Origin: Ceratopteris richardii
Taxonomy: Eukaryota > Streptophyta > Polypodiopsida > Polypodiales > Pteridaceae
DNA: 64,000 nt
Assembly (NCBI GenBank): GCA_020310875.1
Contig: CM035406.1
Span: 87,295,664 to 87,359,663 of the forward strand
Reading direction: 5' to 3'
Shown here: positions 1 through 10,655 of the stretch, one piece after another
How the letters are laid out: every line of letters begins with the position of its first letter
Numbering within the stretch: the first letter of the stretch is position 1
The notes under the pieces: model-generated
Databases searched by the model: none
What the model was told of the DNA's origin: nothing
The model's input: only the letters and a program-made list of their open reading frames with translations
Program-made: the position numbers and the translations under genes

Positions 1-114
1 TGTATAGGGTGATTGAACCAATGCCACCTCTTCCTCCATCCTCCTTTTATTTCCTCTATTCTATGGATAGAAAACAAATCAAGTTAGAAGCAAAACAATA
101 AGAATGTTGAAAAC

Positions 115-375
115 TTGAATGCACGTGGCATGCCACATACACATGTCACACACACAAATGTGACATACATAATGGGAAGGCACAATGCACATATGTCAAA
201 AGTCATACACAATGCACATAATACATATGTCATGACTCATACACAATGCACATATGTATTATGTGACATATATGATACATGTAACATGATACGTCATGAC
301 TCAATGCTCATACAAAGCGCATAAATGTCATGTGACGTACACATTGCACATAGTGACATACACAGTGCACACATT
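115..375. repeat. CA/TG-rich degenerate minisatellite
   Basis: Words such as cacaatgcacatatgtc and gacatacacaatgcac recur with variation about every 30-40 bases. A 69-codon open frame across it is a by-product of the repeat and has no family signature. No gene is seen in positions 1-600. Confidence 0.55.
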
Positions 376-620
376 AAAAAATAAATTATAGTTACCAAGT
401 TCGAATTTACCTCTCCAATGTCAAATAAGGACATCTCTGAATAGACTCTCCGACAAGGTCCATGAACTCATATACAAGTCCAAGCGTGCAACCCTGGCAG
501 GCTTCACCAAGTCAATATCACCGGAAGACCTAAATAAATCAAGCAACTTTGGTCTCTTTGTGAACAAGCTTTTAAGCAAGTGGTAAAAATGGGATTTACA
601 AAGAGACCATTTTTAAGAAA

Positions 621-1375
621 ATGGTAAAAATGGTGTTAATCCATGGTATCTTCCTCGCATCCTCTATCAACAAATCAATGCAATATGTAGCACACGGTGT
701 CCACACACTAGAGGGGAATTCTTCTTCCAAAAGCTTGCCCATAGCCACACAATCACTTATCGGTGACCACTTGGACTACCTTTTCTGCACCAATGTCCAT
801 GATAGCTGGACGGATATAGTTAGGGCAATCATTGGAGTAGCCACATCTAAGAGGTGGCCTATATATCACTTGGATGTAAAAAATGCTTTTCTTAATTGTG
901 ATGTGTAGGAAACAATTTACATATCTTAACCTGTAGGGTTTGAAAACCTTAAGTATGTAGATTATGTTTGAAAGCTTGGAAAAGCATTGTATGTTCTCAA
1001 GCAAGCTCCTAGGGCTTGTGGAGTATGTATGCTGGTGTGGATACAAACCAAGTGGTGCAAACATTTCTCTTTACCTCAAGAGAGAAGGAAACCTAGTTTT
1101 CTACATATGCATGTATGTGGATGACTTAACTATAATAGGAATTGATGATGCACATATCAAATGAATCAAGGCCAAGCTTTGGAAGGAATTCAAGATTTGT
1201 AATCTTGGAATACTTTAATACTTTTTAGGAATTGAAGTATTTTATGTTGCGAATGTTCTTTCCTTAGCACAAAGGAAGTACTTGCTAGGTGAGTTATATT
1301 AGTATGGTATGGGTGGGTGTACGCCACTCACACAACTTGTGGATCCAAATACAGAGCTATGTGCAGGTGAAGGAT
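621..1375 (+). pseudogene. Copia reverse transcriptase remnant (element Copia-1)
   Basis: This is the decayed reverse transcriptase of a Ty1/Copia polyprotein, which would copy element RNA inside virus-like particles. Visible blocks are HLDVKNAFLN (about 869-898), which in this family precedes the catalytic part, and MYVDDLTIIG with an intact YVDD at 1114-1125. Stops interrupt the frame at 907 and 1162, and a shifted frame carries the YVDD block, so no protein can be made. The RNase H remnant follows directly in the same orientation, as expected for Copia order. The upstream gag, protease and integrase are absent, so the copy is 5' truncated. I am confident about the family and less so about the left edge. 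Confidence 0.85.
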
Positions 1376-1380
1376 AACAA

Positions 1381-1980
1381 TTGGAAACCTTAACTATGCA
1401 ACAATTAGGAGTTCTTTTGCAATGTGTGAATGCACCAACTGATATTCACTTGAATGTAGCCAAGAGTGTGCTTAGGTACATGAAGCACACAATCAACCAA
1501 GGGCTATATTACCCTTATGGAGATGGACTAAAACCAAAGGGCTTAAGTGATGTTGATTGGGCTGGCTCAAAGGAACAGAAAAGGAGTACATTTGGGTATG
1601 TCTTAATGCTAAGGCAAAGAGTCATCTCATGGATGTCCAATTTTGCATTATCATCTACTGAAGTTGAGTACAAAGCTTTTGCACTTGCGACATGTGAGAT
1701 CATGTGCCTCAAGAAGCTAATCAAGGACTTGGATGTGGATGCAAAAGAGTTTACATTGTTTGGAGATAACATCTCAAGCATTCATCTAGCAAGCAAACCA
1801 ATATTCCATGCAAGAAGCAAGCACGTAGAAATCCATTATCACTTCATTGGAGGGAAGGTACTAGCAAAAGAAGTGGACATCAAGTACATAAATACTAAGG
1901 AGTAGATGGAAGATATCATGACCAGGTTTATGGATGCAAACAAGTTGGAAAAGTTCAAGGACAACCTAAGCTTGAAGGAG
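1381..1980 (+). pseudogene. Copia RNase H remnant (element Copia-1)
   Basis: A 174-codon open stretch matches the Copia RNase H domain, which removes RNA from the RNA-DNA hybrid during reverse transcription. In order it shows the block before RNase H (LNVAKSVLRYMKHT), DVDWAGSKEQKRSTFGY with the first acidic residue, STEVEYKAFALA with the Glu, LFGDNISSIHLASKP with the second Asp, and the C-terminal ARSKHVEIHYHFI. A TAG ends the frame at 1903, and recognisable sequence continues to about 1980. A purine tract and LTR start follow at 2009-2017. The domain is nearly complete, but without its own start or upstream pol it is a fossil. Confidence 0.88.
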
Positions 1981-2008
1981 ATCAATGGAGACTAGCACTT
2001 GATGAGCT

Positions 2009-2165
2009 AGGGGGACTGTTAGAATTCTAGACCTCTAACAAGCTCAAGTATGTGAACCAATGTATGCCATGGTTGCCACTTGGGCAGCCATTGCTTATGC
2101 ACTAGAAGTTATTAACAAGTTTATGGTTAATCTAGACAAAGCTCATTGGGGGTAGTCAAATCTAG
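2009..2165 (+). mobile_element. Polypurine tract and start of 3' LTR (Copia-1)
   Basis: A purine run, aggggga at about 2009-2015, is followed at 2017 by TGTTAGAATTC, a typical plant Copia LTR start, right after the RNase H remnant. The LTR cannot be followed past about 2165, where another Copia RNase H fragment begins, so it looks truncated. Confidence 0.65.
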
Positions 2166-2167
2166 AG

Positions 2168-3010
2168 GTATTTGAGAAGGACCAAAAGTAAATGCCTATG
2201 TTATGGAAAGGGTCCATTGGAGTTGAAAGGATTTTATGATTAAGATATGGAAGGTGATGTGGACACTCTCAAGTCCACAAGTGGCTATGCATATAATGTA
2301 CATACTTCATAGTTGCAGCGGTTCGCGAACCGGATGGGTTTTCCCATTCGGTTCATAAGGTACCATTCGGTTCGAACCTTACGATCCGGTTCGTTTTGGG
2401 TGGTAACTGAATTTTTAGGTATTTCAGGGATATAATACATTGATCATATTAAATCTTTTCATGTATAATGCTTCCAATGGATATACATATACATATATAC
2501 ATATATATTGCACATATATGGTATATAGCATATGTATATATGTGTAACTTTTACATGTATGTAGAAACCCTAGCGTACCTTACGAACCTTACCTTGGAGG
2601 TAAGATTCGGTTCACATACCTTACCCGTACGGAACCTTACGAACCTTACGAACCTAACCACCTTGACATACTTGCATGCGGAGCTATTTCATGGTGGTCT
2701 AGACTCGAGAGGATAGTTTCACTATCTACTACAGAGGCTGAACGTATTTCAGCCATAGAGGCTTCTAAGGATCCCATTTGGTTAGCTTGCGTATGCATTG
2801 AGTTTGGGATGCTTGACAAGGCACATGTTCTCATATACGATATCCAAAGTGCTATATGTTTGGCAAGAAATGCAATGTTCCATGATCTCACAAAGCATAT
2901 TGATGTGAGATACTACTCCATCATAGAGGTGTTAGAGCCTAGAGGATCGCTTGATCACTTTAATCAAGATCAATACTTCAGAGAATCATGTAGATGCTCT
3001 CTTTAAGTCT
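2168..3010 (+). pseudogene. Copia RNase H remnant (Copia-2), split by a MITE
   Basis: This is a second, different Copia RNase H. The left part (about 2168-2307) reads as the region before RNase H, then DVDTLKSTSGYAYN. The right part (2666-3000) continues with ACGAISWWSRLE, STTEAERISAIEA, YDIQSAICLARN and HDLTKHIDVRYY. The two halves are consecutive parts of one domain, separated by 358 foreign bases bounded by an 8-bp direct repeat. An in-frame stop (near 2240) and a one-base frame change at the join show it is dead. It is followed by LTR-like repeat X. Confidence 0.8.
2308..2665. mobile_element. hAT-like MITE with 8-bp target duplication
   Basis: The direct repeat ACATACTT occurs at 2300-2307 and 2666-2673, exactly flanking this 358-bp block, and the block interrupts a Copia RNase H domain. 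The ends resemble imperfect inverted repeats: CATAGTTG at the left and, on the other strand, CAAGGTGG at the right. Both fit a CAnnGTnG pattern and both lead into GGTTCG-rich sequence. The subterminal regions are full of GGTTCG/CGAACC and GAACCTTAC words, including the palindrome GGTTCGCGAACC near 2319. An 8-bp duplication and clustered subterminal motifs are typical of hAT elements. It has no coding capacity. Confidence 0.7.
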
Positions 3011-3107
3011 CTATGCAAGGCACAACATAAGCTATGTATGAGGACGGTGGAAGTTACTTAGCTTAAAGGAGCCTCCTTTGTCCTTTTAGTTGGAGGGTTT
3101 TGGGATA

Positions 3108-3373
3108 GAGGCCCCAAGGACTCGCCTTTTGTATATTTTGATCCTTCTAGATGATAGAGATTTCCAACCATAATTTTGTCATATTTTTTTGGACCCCAAA
3201 TTGGAGAATTATAGACATTTACATTATTTTTATGACCTTTGGTCATTGGCCATGTGTGAACATGCCCAAATGATCTAAAAGTCACTTATCAATAAAACGT
3301 GGTCCCAAAACTCTCATAACATGAATGGGACTTCTTCAACTTTAGCTTCTCCATCTTCTTCTCCAAATTTTGT
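3108..3373 (+). repeat. LTR-like repeat X, copy 1
   Basis: About 265 bases are repeated at 3735-3982 and 8904-8931. Shared words include ttttgtatattttga, ggcatttacattattttt-type sequence and gacttcttcaact. It follows the Copia-2 RNase H, and the second copy precedes a primer-binding site, so X is probably the LTR of that Copia family. Exact LTR ends were not found. Confidence 0.6.
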
Positions 3374-3734
3374 GCAGGTTTTTCTCTCTCCTTTTTCTCT
3401 CCTCATTGAGTCGTCCACTCCCGTGGTGTTTGGAGAAACTGAGCATACCACCACGTAACTTTCGGTGAGTCTTTCAAGATAGTTACATATGATTAGATAG
3501 CTCTTGATGAGTACTTCAAGAATACAGAATAATAATTTTGATCATTTTTTGCCAAAACTGTTTTTGAGAATTTGTGATCATAAATTAAGGTTTGTTGGAA
3601 ATTTGGGTTTTATAGTATTCAACATGACATTCTTTTCAATGGAAATGATGACCAGAAATTAGGGTGTATGGGAACTTAGGTTTTCATGCTCAAGATGGTA
3701 TTGTTTTCCAGCGATCCCTCCATTGTTCTTGATA
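3374..3734. other. Spacer between X repeats
   Basis: AT-rich sequence with a pyrimidine-rich stretch near 3375-3410. No coding, RNA or repeat signal was recognised. Confidence 0.4.
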
Positions 3735-3982
3735 AAGGTTCCAAGGTCTCTTCTTTTGTATATTTTGACGCTTCCATGTGATAGCTCTCTCCAAGAGCTT
3801 TCCAAACATATTTTTGTTACGTTATTGGATCCCAAATTAGGGAGTTATAGGCATTTACATTATTTTTATGACTTTTTGTCATTTTCCATGTGTGAATATA
3901 TGCCCAAATGACCTAAAAGTCACTTATCAATAAGACTTGGTCCCAAAACTCGCATAACTTGATTGGGACTTCTTCAACTTCG
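3735..3982 (+). repeat. LTR-like repeat X, copy 2 (left part)
   Basis: This is homologous to 3108-3345. It stops at cttcaacttcg and resumes after element RLC-1 at 8904 (ggcttttccatcttcttctc), matching the uninterrupted copy 1. That shows RLC-1 inserted into it. Confidence 0.75.
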
Positions 3983-5430
3983 TGTTGGAAATTTAGTAGG
4001 CCCATTAGCTAATATCACATGTCCAAGTTCCATAGATCCAAGATCAACAACACAGCTTCCAACAATCTTCCAATATTGACAAAACATGAACATACCACAT
4101 TTAATCATACAAAGATGAGACAAAGATAGAGAAAGATTAGACAACATGTGTAAAGTGTTACGTAAGCCATTGCTTACTCACACTATCATATATACAAATG
4201 TCAATTTACAATGTGGGAACAAAACTCTGAACCACTCTATGTGAACAGAAATAGATGGATGAGTGTATGTACAGAATTTACAAGAATATTCAGATTTAGG
4301 GACAGAAATCTGAATATGTATTGAATATGTATGAGATGTATGACCTCATAGGTTGTAGAAGAGTGAATATGAGTGACAGAAAGAGGAAGGATCAGTGTGA
4401 AACTGATAATCAGCAAACTCTCATCTAAACTTAGGCTATGAAAGACTTTAAGTCAGATACGTGTGTGAAAGATCACATACTTACAAAAGTAGCAAAGAAT
4501 GCTAACAAGTTTGCTGCCAGAAATCCTCAAACTCATATGATCATACCTTCTCGAACACCTCATCCAAATATGCATAAAGCATACATGTACTGATTCTCTT
4601 GTACCTATGCCGAATAGGACTCCTCCTGATATGGATGCCACTGCCTCCATAAACTCCAAGTAGTACTGTGTGCATAAAAGAACATGTACCTGAATTCTTA
4701 ACATAAGATGCAAATCTTATGTTAACCACCATCCAATGTCTTTGAAGTACATCGAAATCTTCATGTAGAAGACAATCTTCAAATACATCATATGAATGGC
4801 CGATCCACACCACGAAGCTGTTGTGGTGTAAATCCTCTCCATAAGCAAGAGTGTGAGCATACTCTTCTTCTCCAAGAAGAACTCCATAGCCATTCCTCAA
4901 CATGCTCCAAGATAGCACCATGGCTGCCCCATGTGCTAAGAAGCACCACCTCTATTGAGGTATCAAAGCTCCAAAGCTTGGTGTTGAACTAGGTGAAGGA
5001 TGAATAAACAATGAGCCAATGGCTTCTTATATAGCAGAGCTCTTGATAGAATAAAGCACTTCCAAAAGCTTAAAACACAATTGAAAAGCATAAGTTTGTA
5101 GCGATCGTTCAAAAATAAAACACAATCGTAGCTTTTAACGTGATGCATTCATCAATGCGATTGATGCTGTCCGCCGCCCGTTCGTGTGCTTTTATCTAAA
5201 AGAGTTAAAGCAAAAAATCTTGAACGCATAGCGCTGCCGTCTCCCGTGGGATTCGAACTCAGGTGGGCACTTTAGGAGGCCAAACGTCTAGCCACGGCGC
5301 CCAGCGCCTTTGCTTATACAAGGACCAAACTGAATAGCTATACAACCTGTACAATGTGAGCCATGTGGACTATTGCACATATGAGAATTGATATCTTGAC
5401 CTTTTGACCATGGGACATTGTTTTCCAACA
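3983..5430 (-). repeat. RLC-1 3' LTR
   Basis: The LTR is 1,448 bp, with TGTTGG and CCAACA ends. Its right 1.15 kb matches 7757-8898 closely. Open frames of 60-130 codons inside it, on both strands, have no family signature and recur in both LTRs with indels, so I do not call genes. Confidence 0.85.
5233..5300 (-). repeat. tRNA-like module inside RLC-1 3' LTR
   Basis: On the minus strand an A-box-like TGGCTAGACGTTTGG is followed by GCCTCCTAAAG, which resembles an anticodon loop reading CCT, and a B-box-like GAGTTCGAATCCC. Length and order fit a tRNA, but the arms pair poorly. It is better read as a tRNA-derived sequence captured by the LTR than as a working tRNA gene. The other LTR carries the same module. 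Confidence 0.55.
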
Positions 5431-7756
5431 ATCCCCTCCTGCAATGTCATAATGGTACAATCTGGATTGGATTTGCAAACTTCATAATCTTCAAACTAGT
5501 ACTCCCCAAATTGACCTTCAAATCTTTTCTTCAAAAGTCTTCTTCAAAACTGAATTTGACTTTCTTTCAAACTTCACAAAATTGAACTTGCTGAATATGA
5601 ACCATAATACCTGAGAAAATATGCAAACTAGATATCCAATAGTGTACTCATTAAGCAATCATTTGCTTGACAACAAATATAGCATGTACTGACTCTGAAC
5701 CTGCTATCTCCTGTCTTCTCAAACCTGAAAACATACACTAGGATCCACATATTTGCATTTATCTTACGAAAGCTTTCTCAACGTACTTCTGTTGTGTCAT
5801 GTAAATACACTAAACAAAATTAAGAACTGCATCATGGGATTTGTGACTGACAACTCACAACTTAGTGTTTTATGAACACTGCTGCTTCATCTCTGACTGT
5901 ACTCAAGTCAAGTCAAGTCAAGTCAAGTCAAGTCAACTCATGAGTCTCAAAATTTCATATGTATGATGTCATCTTGTCATCATCCTTGTTTTATCTGCAA
6001 GTCCTTCATACCTCTTTCCTTCAGAATCTGGTATAAACATAAATGTGCGCACCTCTAAAACATACGTCTCTGAAATATCAAGCTTTTCTTCAATAGAATT
6101 CTGGAACCTTCTCCTGAACAGGAACATCCTAACAAGAACTTTCTCCAGACATTCTCCTTCTTCCGTCTTCTTTCAAAGTTGGAACATAAAGAGAAACTGA
6201 CAAAGGAAATATAGGAATACCTGGAATTCTTATAGGTATGACTCTGCATTCTTTCACATATGGTTGAAAATAAGTCATTATGTTTTATCACTCCCCTAGA
6301 TGATTTAACACTAATATCCAAAATTCTTCAAATATATGAGACTTTATGAAATCTGGAAAGTCTTCCTTCTTTCAATAAATCTGTCCTTTAGTGATTAAAT
6401 ACCTGTATCTTGAAACAAAATATCTGAACCCTTTTATTAGCACTGAAGTTGCCAATAGCTTTCACTGTAACTCTTAAGCTTCCCATATTGTAGAATAAGG
6501 TTAGCCATATTGTAGAATAAGGTTAGCTGATCCTAACATAACAAAACCTTGCTGAAAGCATTTTAGGATTCATAACCTTCTGCAACATAACAAGTATCGT
6601 TTTCTATTTCTTTGCAACACTAATCTGATAGAATCTGAATCTTTGACTGACTTCTTCCAATGTTAAGAATCTTCACAAACAAAGGATGGACAACTGACTC
6701 ATAAATACTCAAGATCTTCAAGATCATTCAAGATCATCCAAGATCATACAAGATCATACAAGATCTATGATCTTTCCAACAAAATACCTGTGTAGAATCT
6801 GCTCTCATCAAACCTTCATGACTGAATATTTGATTTGTTACCTGAATGTCTCCAAGTGTCCATGCTTCTTACAAAGTTGTAAAACTTTTCTTCAAACAAA
6901 TCCTTCCCAAGAATCTGCAACTCCTACTTGAAACTGCAACTCTTACTTGAAACATAAGTGGACAAACTTCTCACCTTTGGAACTCCAAAAAACTGCAAGT
7001 TGATACTTCATATCTTCATATTCTACTTGGGTGAAATGTGATAGTATCTGCATGACTTTCTTTGGCTAACTCCACTTCTCAATCAAGTGATAGGATATGA
7101 ATTGGAACACTTTTTTGAATACGAGCATGTGTCCAAAAATCTAGACAATCATAGAAAGTAGATTCTTCAATTAACTAGTACATCAAAAATCTGAATTTTC
7201 TGAAGTCTTCTGAAAGTACTGAATATGAGGTAACTTTTCCAAACACAAAACCTCAACCCAAGTCTTCAACATCTGCTACAAAAACTCTTTTACTTTAAGA
7301 GTTAGATACAAGAAGAAATATACTTCTCTGCAACTTGTCATATACCAAGTAGCTCTGTATTGACACTCCAAGAATTCTTTGAGGGAACATATAACTAGTT
7401 TTCTTTTGGAAATATTGGACTTTCTTCTTCTGCATCTTTCTTCCATCTGATGATGTTGTCAACATCTTCAAACTTCTCTTCCATACCTTTTGTTCTCTTC
7501 ATCTTGAAGTAGCAAGCACACTTGACTTCTTCAAATGAACTTTTTTCTTCCTCTAGTGCTAAGAGTAAGAGACAAAACAAACATGGTATACAAATGGAAG
7601 TGAACATAGAATCATGTTTTATCATCTCCTCATATCTCCTTTCTAGAGTTACCTCTCTAGATACAAAATGTGAGCAAAAAACTTCCAACCAACTTACAAC
7701 ACACGATTGGCTGAAAACAAAACTTATGCTCTTCATATTTGTCTTCTTAGATTAAC
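5431..7756 (-). mobile_element. Decayed interior of RLC-1
   Basis: No intact gag or pol is seen. The minus-strand purine tract lies at 5431-5440. The area near 5640-5820 weakly resembles the RT 3' end of RLC-2. Simple repeats occur: (AAGTC)n at about 5903-5935, a 22-bp duplication near 6483-6527, and a 10-bp AAGATCAT(N) array at about 6712-6772. A 113-codon minus-strand frame at 7395-7736 has no recognisable domain. The interior is shorter than a full Copia (about 4 kb), so large deletions are likely. Confidence 0.5.
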
Positions 7757-8898
7757 AATAGATGGATGAGTGTATGTATAGAATTTACAAGAATATTCAG
7801 ATGTAGGGACAGAAATCTGAATATGTATTGAATAAGTATGAGATGTATGACCTGATAGGTTGTAGAAGAGTGAATATGAGTGACAGAAAGAGGAAGGATC
7901 AGTGTGAAACTGATAATCAGCAAACTCTCATCTAAACTTAGGCTATGAAAGACTTTAAGTCAGATATGTGTATGAAAGATCACATACTTACAAAAGTAGC
8001 AAAGAATGCTAACAAGTTTGCTTCCAGAAATCCTCAAACTCATATGATCATACCTTCTCGAACACCTCATCCAAATAAAGCATACATGTATTGATTCTCT
8101 CTTACCTATGCCGAATAGGACGACTCCTGATATGGATGCCATTGCCTCCATAAACTCCAAGTAGTACTTGTGTGCATAAAGAGAACATGTACCTGAATTC
8201 TTAACATAAGATGCAAATCTACCGAAATCTTCATGTAGAAAGACAATCTTCAAATACATCATATGAATGGCCGATCCACACCACCAAGCTGCTGCGGGGT
8301 AAATCCTCTCCATAAGCAAAAGTGTGAGCACACTCTTCTTCTCCAAGAAGAACTCTATAGCCGCTCCTCAACATGCTCCAAGATAGCACCATGGCTGCCC
8401 CATGTGCTAAGGAGCACCAGCTCTATTGAGGTACGAAAGCTCCAAAGCTGGTGTTGAACTAGGTGAAGGATGAATAAACAATGAGCCAATGGCTTCTTAT
8501 ATAGCATAGCTCTTGATAGAATAAAGCACTTCCAAAAGCTTAAAACACAATTGAAAAGCATAAGTTTGTAGCGATCATTCAAGAATAAAACACAATCGTA
8601 GCTTTTAACGTGATGCGTTCATCAATGCGATTGATGCTGTCCTCCGTCCGTTCGTGTGCTTTTATCTAAAAGAGTTAAACAAAAAATCTTGAACGCATCT
8701 CGCTGCCATCTCTCGTGGGATTCGAACTCAAGTGGGCACTTTAGGAGGCCAAACGTCTAGCCATGGTGCCCAGTGCCTTTGCTTATACAAGGACCAAACT
8801 GAATAGCTATACAACCTATACACTGTGAGCTATGTGGACTATTGCACATATGAGAATCGATACCTTGACCTTTGACCATGGGACATTGTTTTCCAACA
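7757..8898 (-). repeat. RLC-1 5' LTR, truncated
   Basis: This matches 4250-5430 of the other LTR with small indels. The 267 bases equivalent to 3983-4250, next to the primer site, are missing, so no primer-binding site remains. It ends TTCCAACA followed by the TSD. Confidence 0.85.
8700..8772 (-). repeat. tRNA-like module inside RLC-1 5' LTR
   Basis: This is the second copy of the module at 5233-5300, with the same A-box-like and B-box-like words on the minus strand (box B GTTCGAATCCC kept exactly). Its presence in both LTRs means it was part of the element before this insertion. Confidence 0.55.
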
Positions 8899-8951
8899 CT
8901 TCGGCTTTTCCATCTTCTTCTCCCACATAGCTCTTCGCGGACTCTTTCAAC

Positions 8952-8963
8952 TTGTATCAGAGC
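8952..8963 (+). promoter_or_regulatory. Primer-binding site of Copia element J
   Basis: TTGTATCAGAGC differs by one base from the plant tRNA-Met primer site TTGGTATCAGAGC core. It follows the end of repeat X copy 2 and precedes a gag remnant, so X is the 5' LTR and reverse transcription would have been primed here. Confidence 0.7.
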
Positions 8964-9545
8964 TTTAAGCTAGTCCGTTGCACCAAAGTTGCTCCAAATG
9001 CTTTTGTACTTCGCCTGAGCCAAGGCATTTTTTTGCATTTGGAAGAATTTTGTCGTGAAGAACCTTCATTTTTTGCGATAAAAGTGTTGTTTTTGGAGGG
9101 TTATTTCATTGCGTAGAACGTCTTCTATTGTGCTTCTTGTATTCCCATAGGTTGTTTCGAATAACCTCTACTCTTTTTTCATTTGTAGGTCCTTTTGTTG
9201 CAGAAATTCTCTATCATTTCAAGTGGGAGTTCATATAAGGAAGGTCTTTTCTTTGATCTTATAGATCATATTGTTGCAAAAATTAGGGCTTTTGTGAAAG
9301 CAAGCACCCATTGACTTTGTTTTGTGTCTATGTATGCCTTTTGAGGTTGAAAAACAACAAATTTGCTGTTTTTGATGCAATTACATTTTGCTAGATTTAT
9401 TTGTAGAAAATTTGAGAAATTGGTTTTTATAAGTTCTAAATAGTTTTTGGGCTTAATTTCTCAGCCATACCCTCATCAGGTGATTGCGCGTAGGACAACA
9501 TATCAATTTTACCTTTTTCGGTGAAATTATGAATCTCTTAGTGTG

Positions 9546-10655
9546 AACATGGTTTCTACTTCCATTGATTTCAAAAACTTGTTTGAAATCAAGATATTTG
9601 AGGGTAACGACTTTGATAAGAGAGAATGCTCGGCATCCTCTTTCTTAAAGATTATGGAGGGGCTTTTGAGGAAGTCAAGCTTGAAGATATGACAGATGTA
9701 GCATGGACGAACCGAAACAAAAAGGGCATCACTTATATGAAGATGGTTATACCAGATGAAATTTTAGTGGATCTGAAGGGCCTTACAAGCGTTTTTGAGG
9801 TATGGGAGAAGTTAAGGCCACTTATGAAGATACCACACGTGTAAATCAAATGCATCTTATGCATAAGCTAGTGGGTATGCAACTTGATGAGTCAAAAAGT
9901 GCATCTAAGGCTTAAGCACTTATGTGTATTTATAGGTACTCCCTCGCAATTGCAGGACTCTGGACTACCTCTGTTTGATGATAGCTTAAGGTTATCTTCT
10001 TGTTGATGACCTTGCTTGATTCATGGGAAACATTGGTTGTTTCACTTTAGAATAACTCCAATATTACCTTGATGGTGTAAGGGGTTTTATTTTGAATGAG
10101 GAAATAAGGAGGAAAGCTAGTAGAGAGGATAGTGGTTCAACGAATATGATTAGAGGAAGAACATAAAAGAAAAGTGGAAATGCGAAAAGGAATAGGAGCA
10201 AACACAAAGGCAAAGCTGAAGTGACTTGTTACCAATCAAGTGCATCTTATGCACAAGCTAGTGGTTATGCAACTTGATGAGTCGAAAAGTGCAGCTGAGC
10301 ACTTATGTGCATTATAGGTACTCTCGCAATTGCAGGACTCGAGACTACTTGCGTTTGATGATAAGCTTAAAGCTATCTTCTTGGTGATGACCTTGCCTGA
10401 TTCATGGGAAACATTGGTTGTTTCACTTTAGAATAACCCCAATCTTAACTCGATGGTGTAAGGGATTTTATTTTGAATGAGGAAATCAAGATTAAAGCTA
10501 GTAGAGAGGGCAATGGTTGAACCAATGTGACTAGAGGAAGAACATAAAAGAAAATTGGAAATGCATAGAGGAACAGGAGCAAACACAAAGGCAAAGCTGA
10601 AGTGACTCCTTACCCATGTGGTAGGAAAGTTCAGAAGAAGCCTGATTGCTTTGTA
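9546..10655 (+). pseudogene. Copia gag remnant (element J) with internal tandem duplication
   Basis: Gag is the nucleocapsid protein that packages element RNA. From about 9549 the sequence reads as a Copia gag N-terminus (VSTSIDFKNLFEIKIFEGND), then after a frame change DMTDVAWTNRNKKG, DEILVDLKG and VFEVWEKL. The next part (LMHKLVGMQLDESKS, then DSWETLVVSL) occurs twice because 9843-10233 is duplicated as 10234-10622. A CCHC-like stretch with PCGRKVQKKPDC lies near 10615-10650. Many stops and frame changes make it non-functional. Near 10655 the sequence switches to another Copia family. Confidence 0.75.
9843..10622 (+). repeat. Tandem duplication of about 391 bp in gag
   Basis: Copy 1 (9843-10233) and copy 2 (10234-10622) share long stretches such as ttgcaggactc, gattcatgggaaacattgg and aaaggcaaagctgaagtgac in the same order. 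They differ by scattered substitutions and small indels, so the duplication is not recent. Confidence 0.85.

Larger units (their letters stand above)
3983..8898 (-). mobile_element. Minus-strand LTR retrotransposon RLC-1, TSD CTTCG
   Basis: The element starts TGTTGGAA (3983) and ends TTCCAACA (8898). It is flanked by the 5-bp duplication CTTCG (3978-3982 and 8899-8903) and splits repeat X. The LTRs are 3983-5430 and 7757-8898. Orientation comes from the sequence just inside the left LTR (atcccctcc at 5431), which is a polypurine tract on the minus strand, so the left LTR is the 3' LTR. The interior (5431-7756) has no intact ORF. Short resemblance to the end of Copia RT near 5780-5820 (compare RLC-2 near 17320-17350) suggests a very decayed Copia interior. 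The element is 4,916 bp long. Confidence 0.88.

Noticed and set aside
115-324. 69-codon His/Thr-rich ORF
   Set aside because: Translation of a CA-rich minisatellite; no start context or homology-like feature.
4453-4992. Small ORFs inside the RLC-1 LTR, partly repeated at 7960-8457
   Set aside because: They lie in LTR sequence, differ by indels between the LTRs and have no domain signature.
5233-5300. A functional tRNA-Arg(CCT) gene
   Set aside because: Stems pair poorly and the same sequence lies in both LTRs of a retroelement, so it is called tRNA-derived only.
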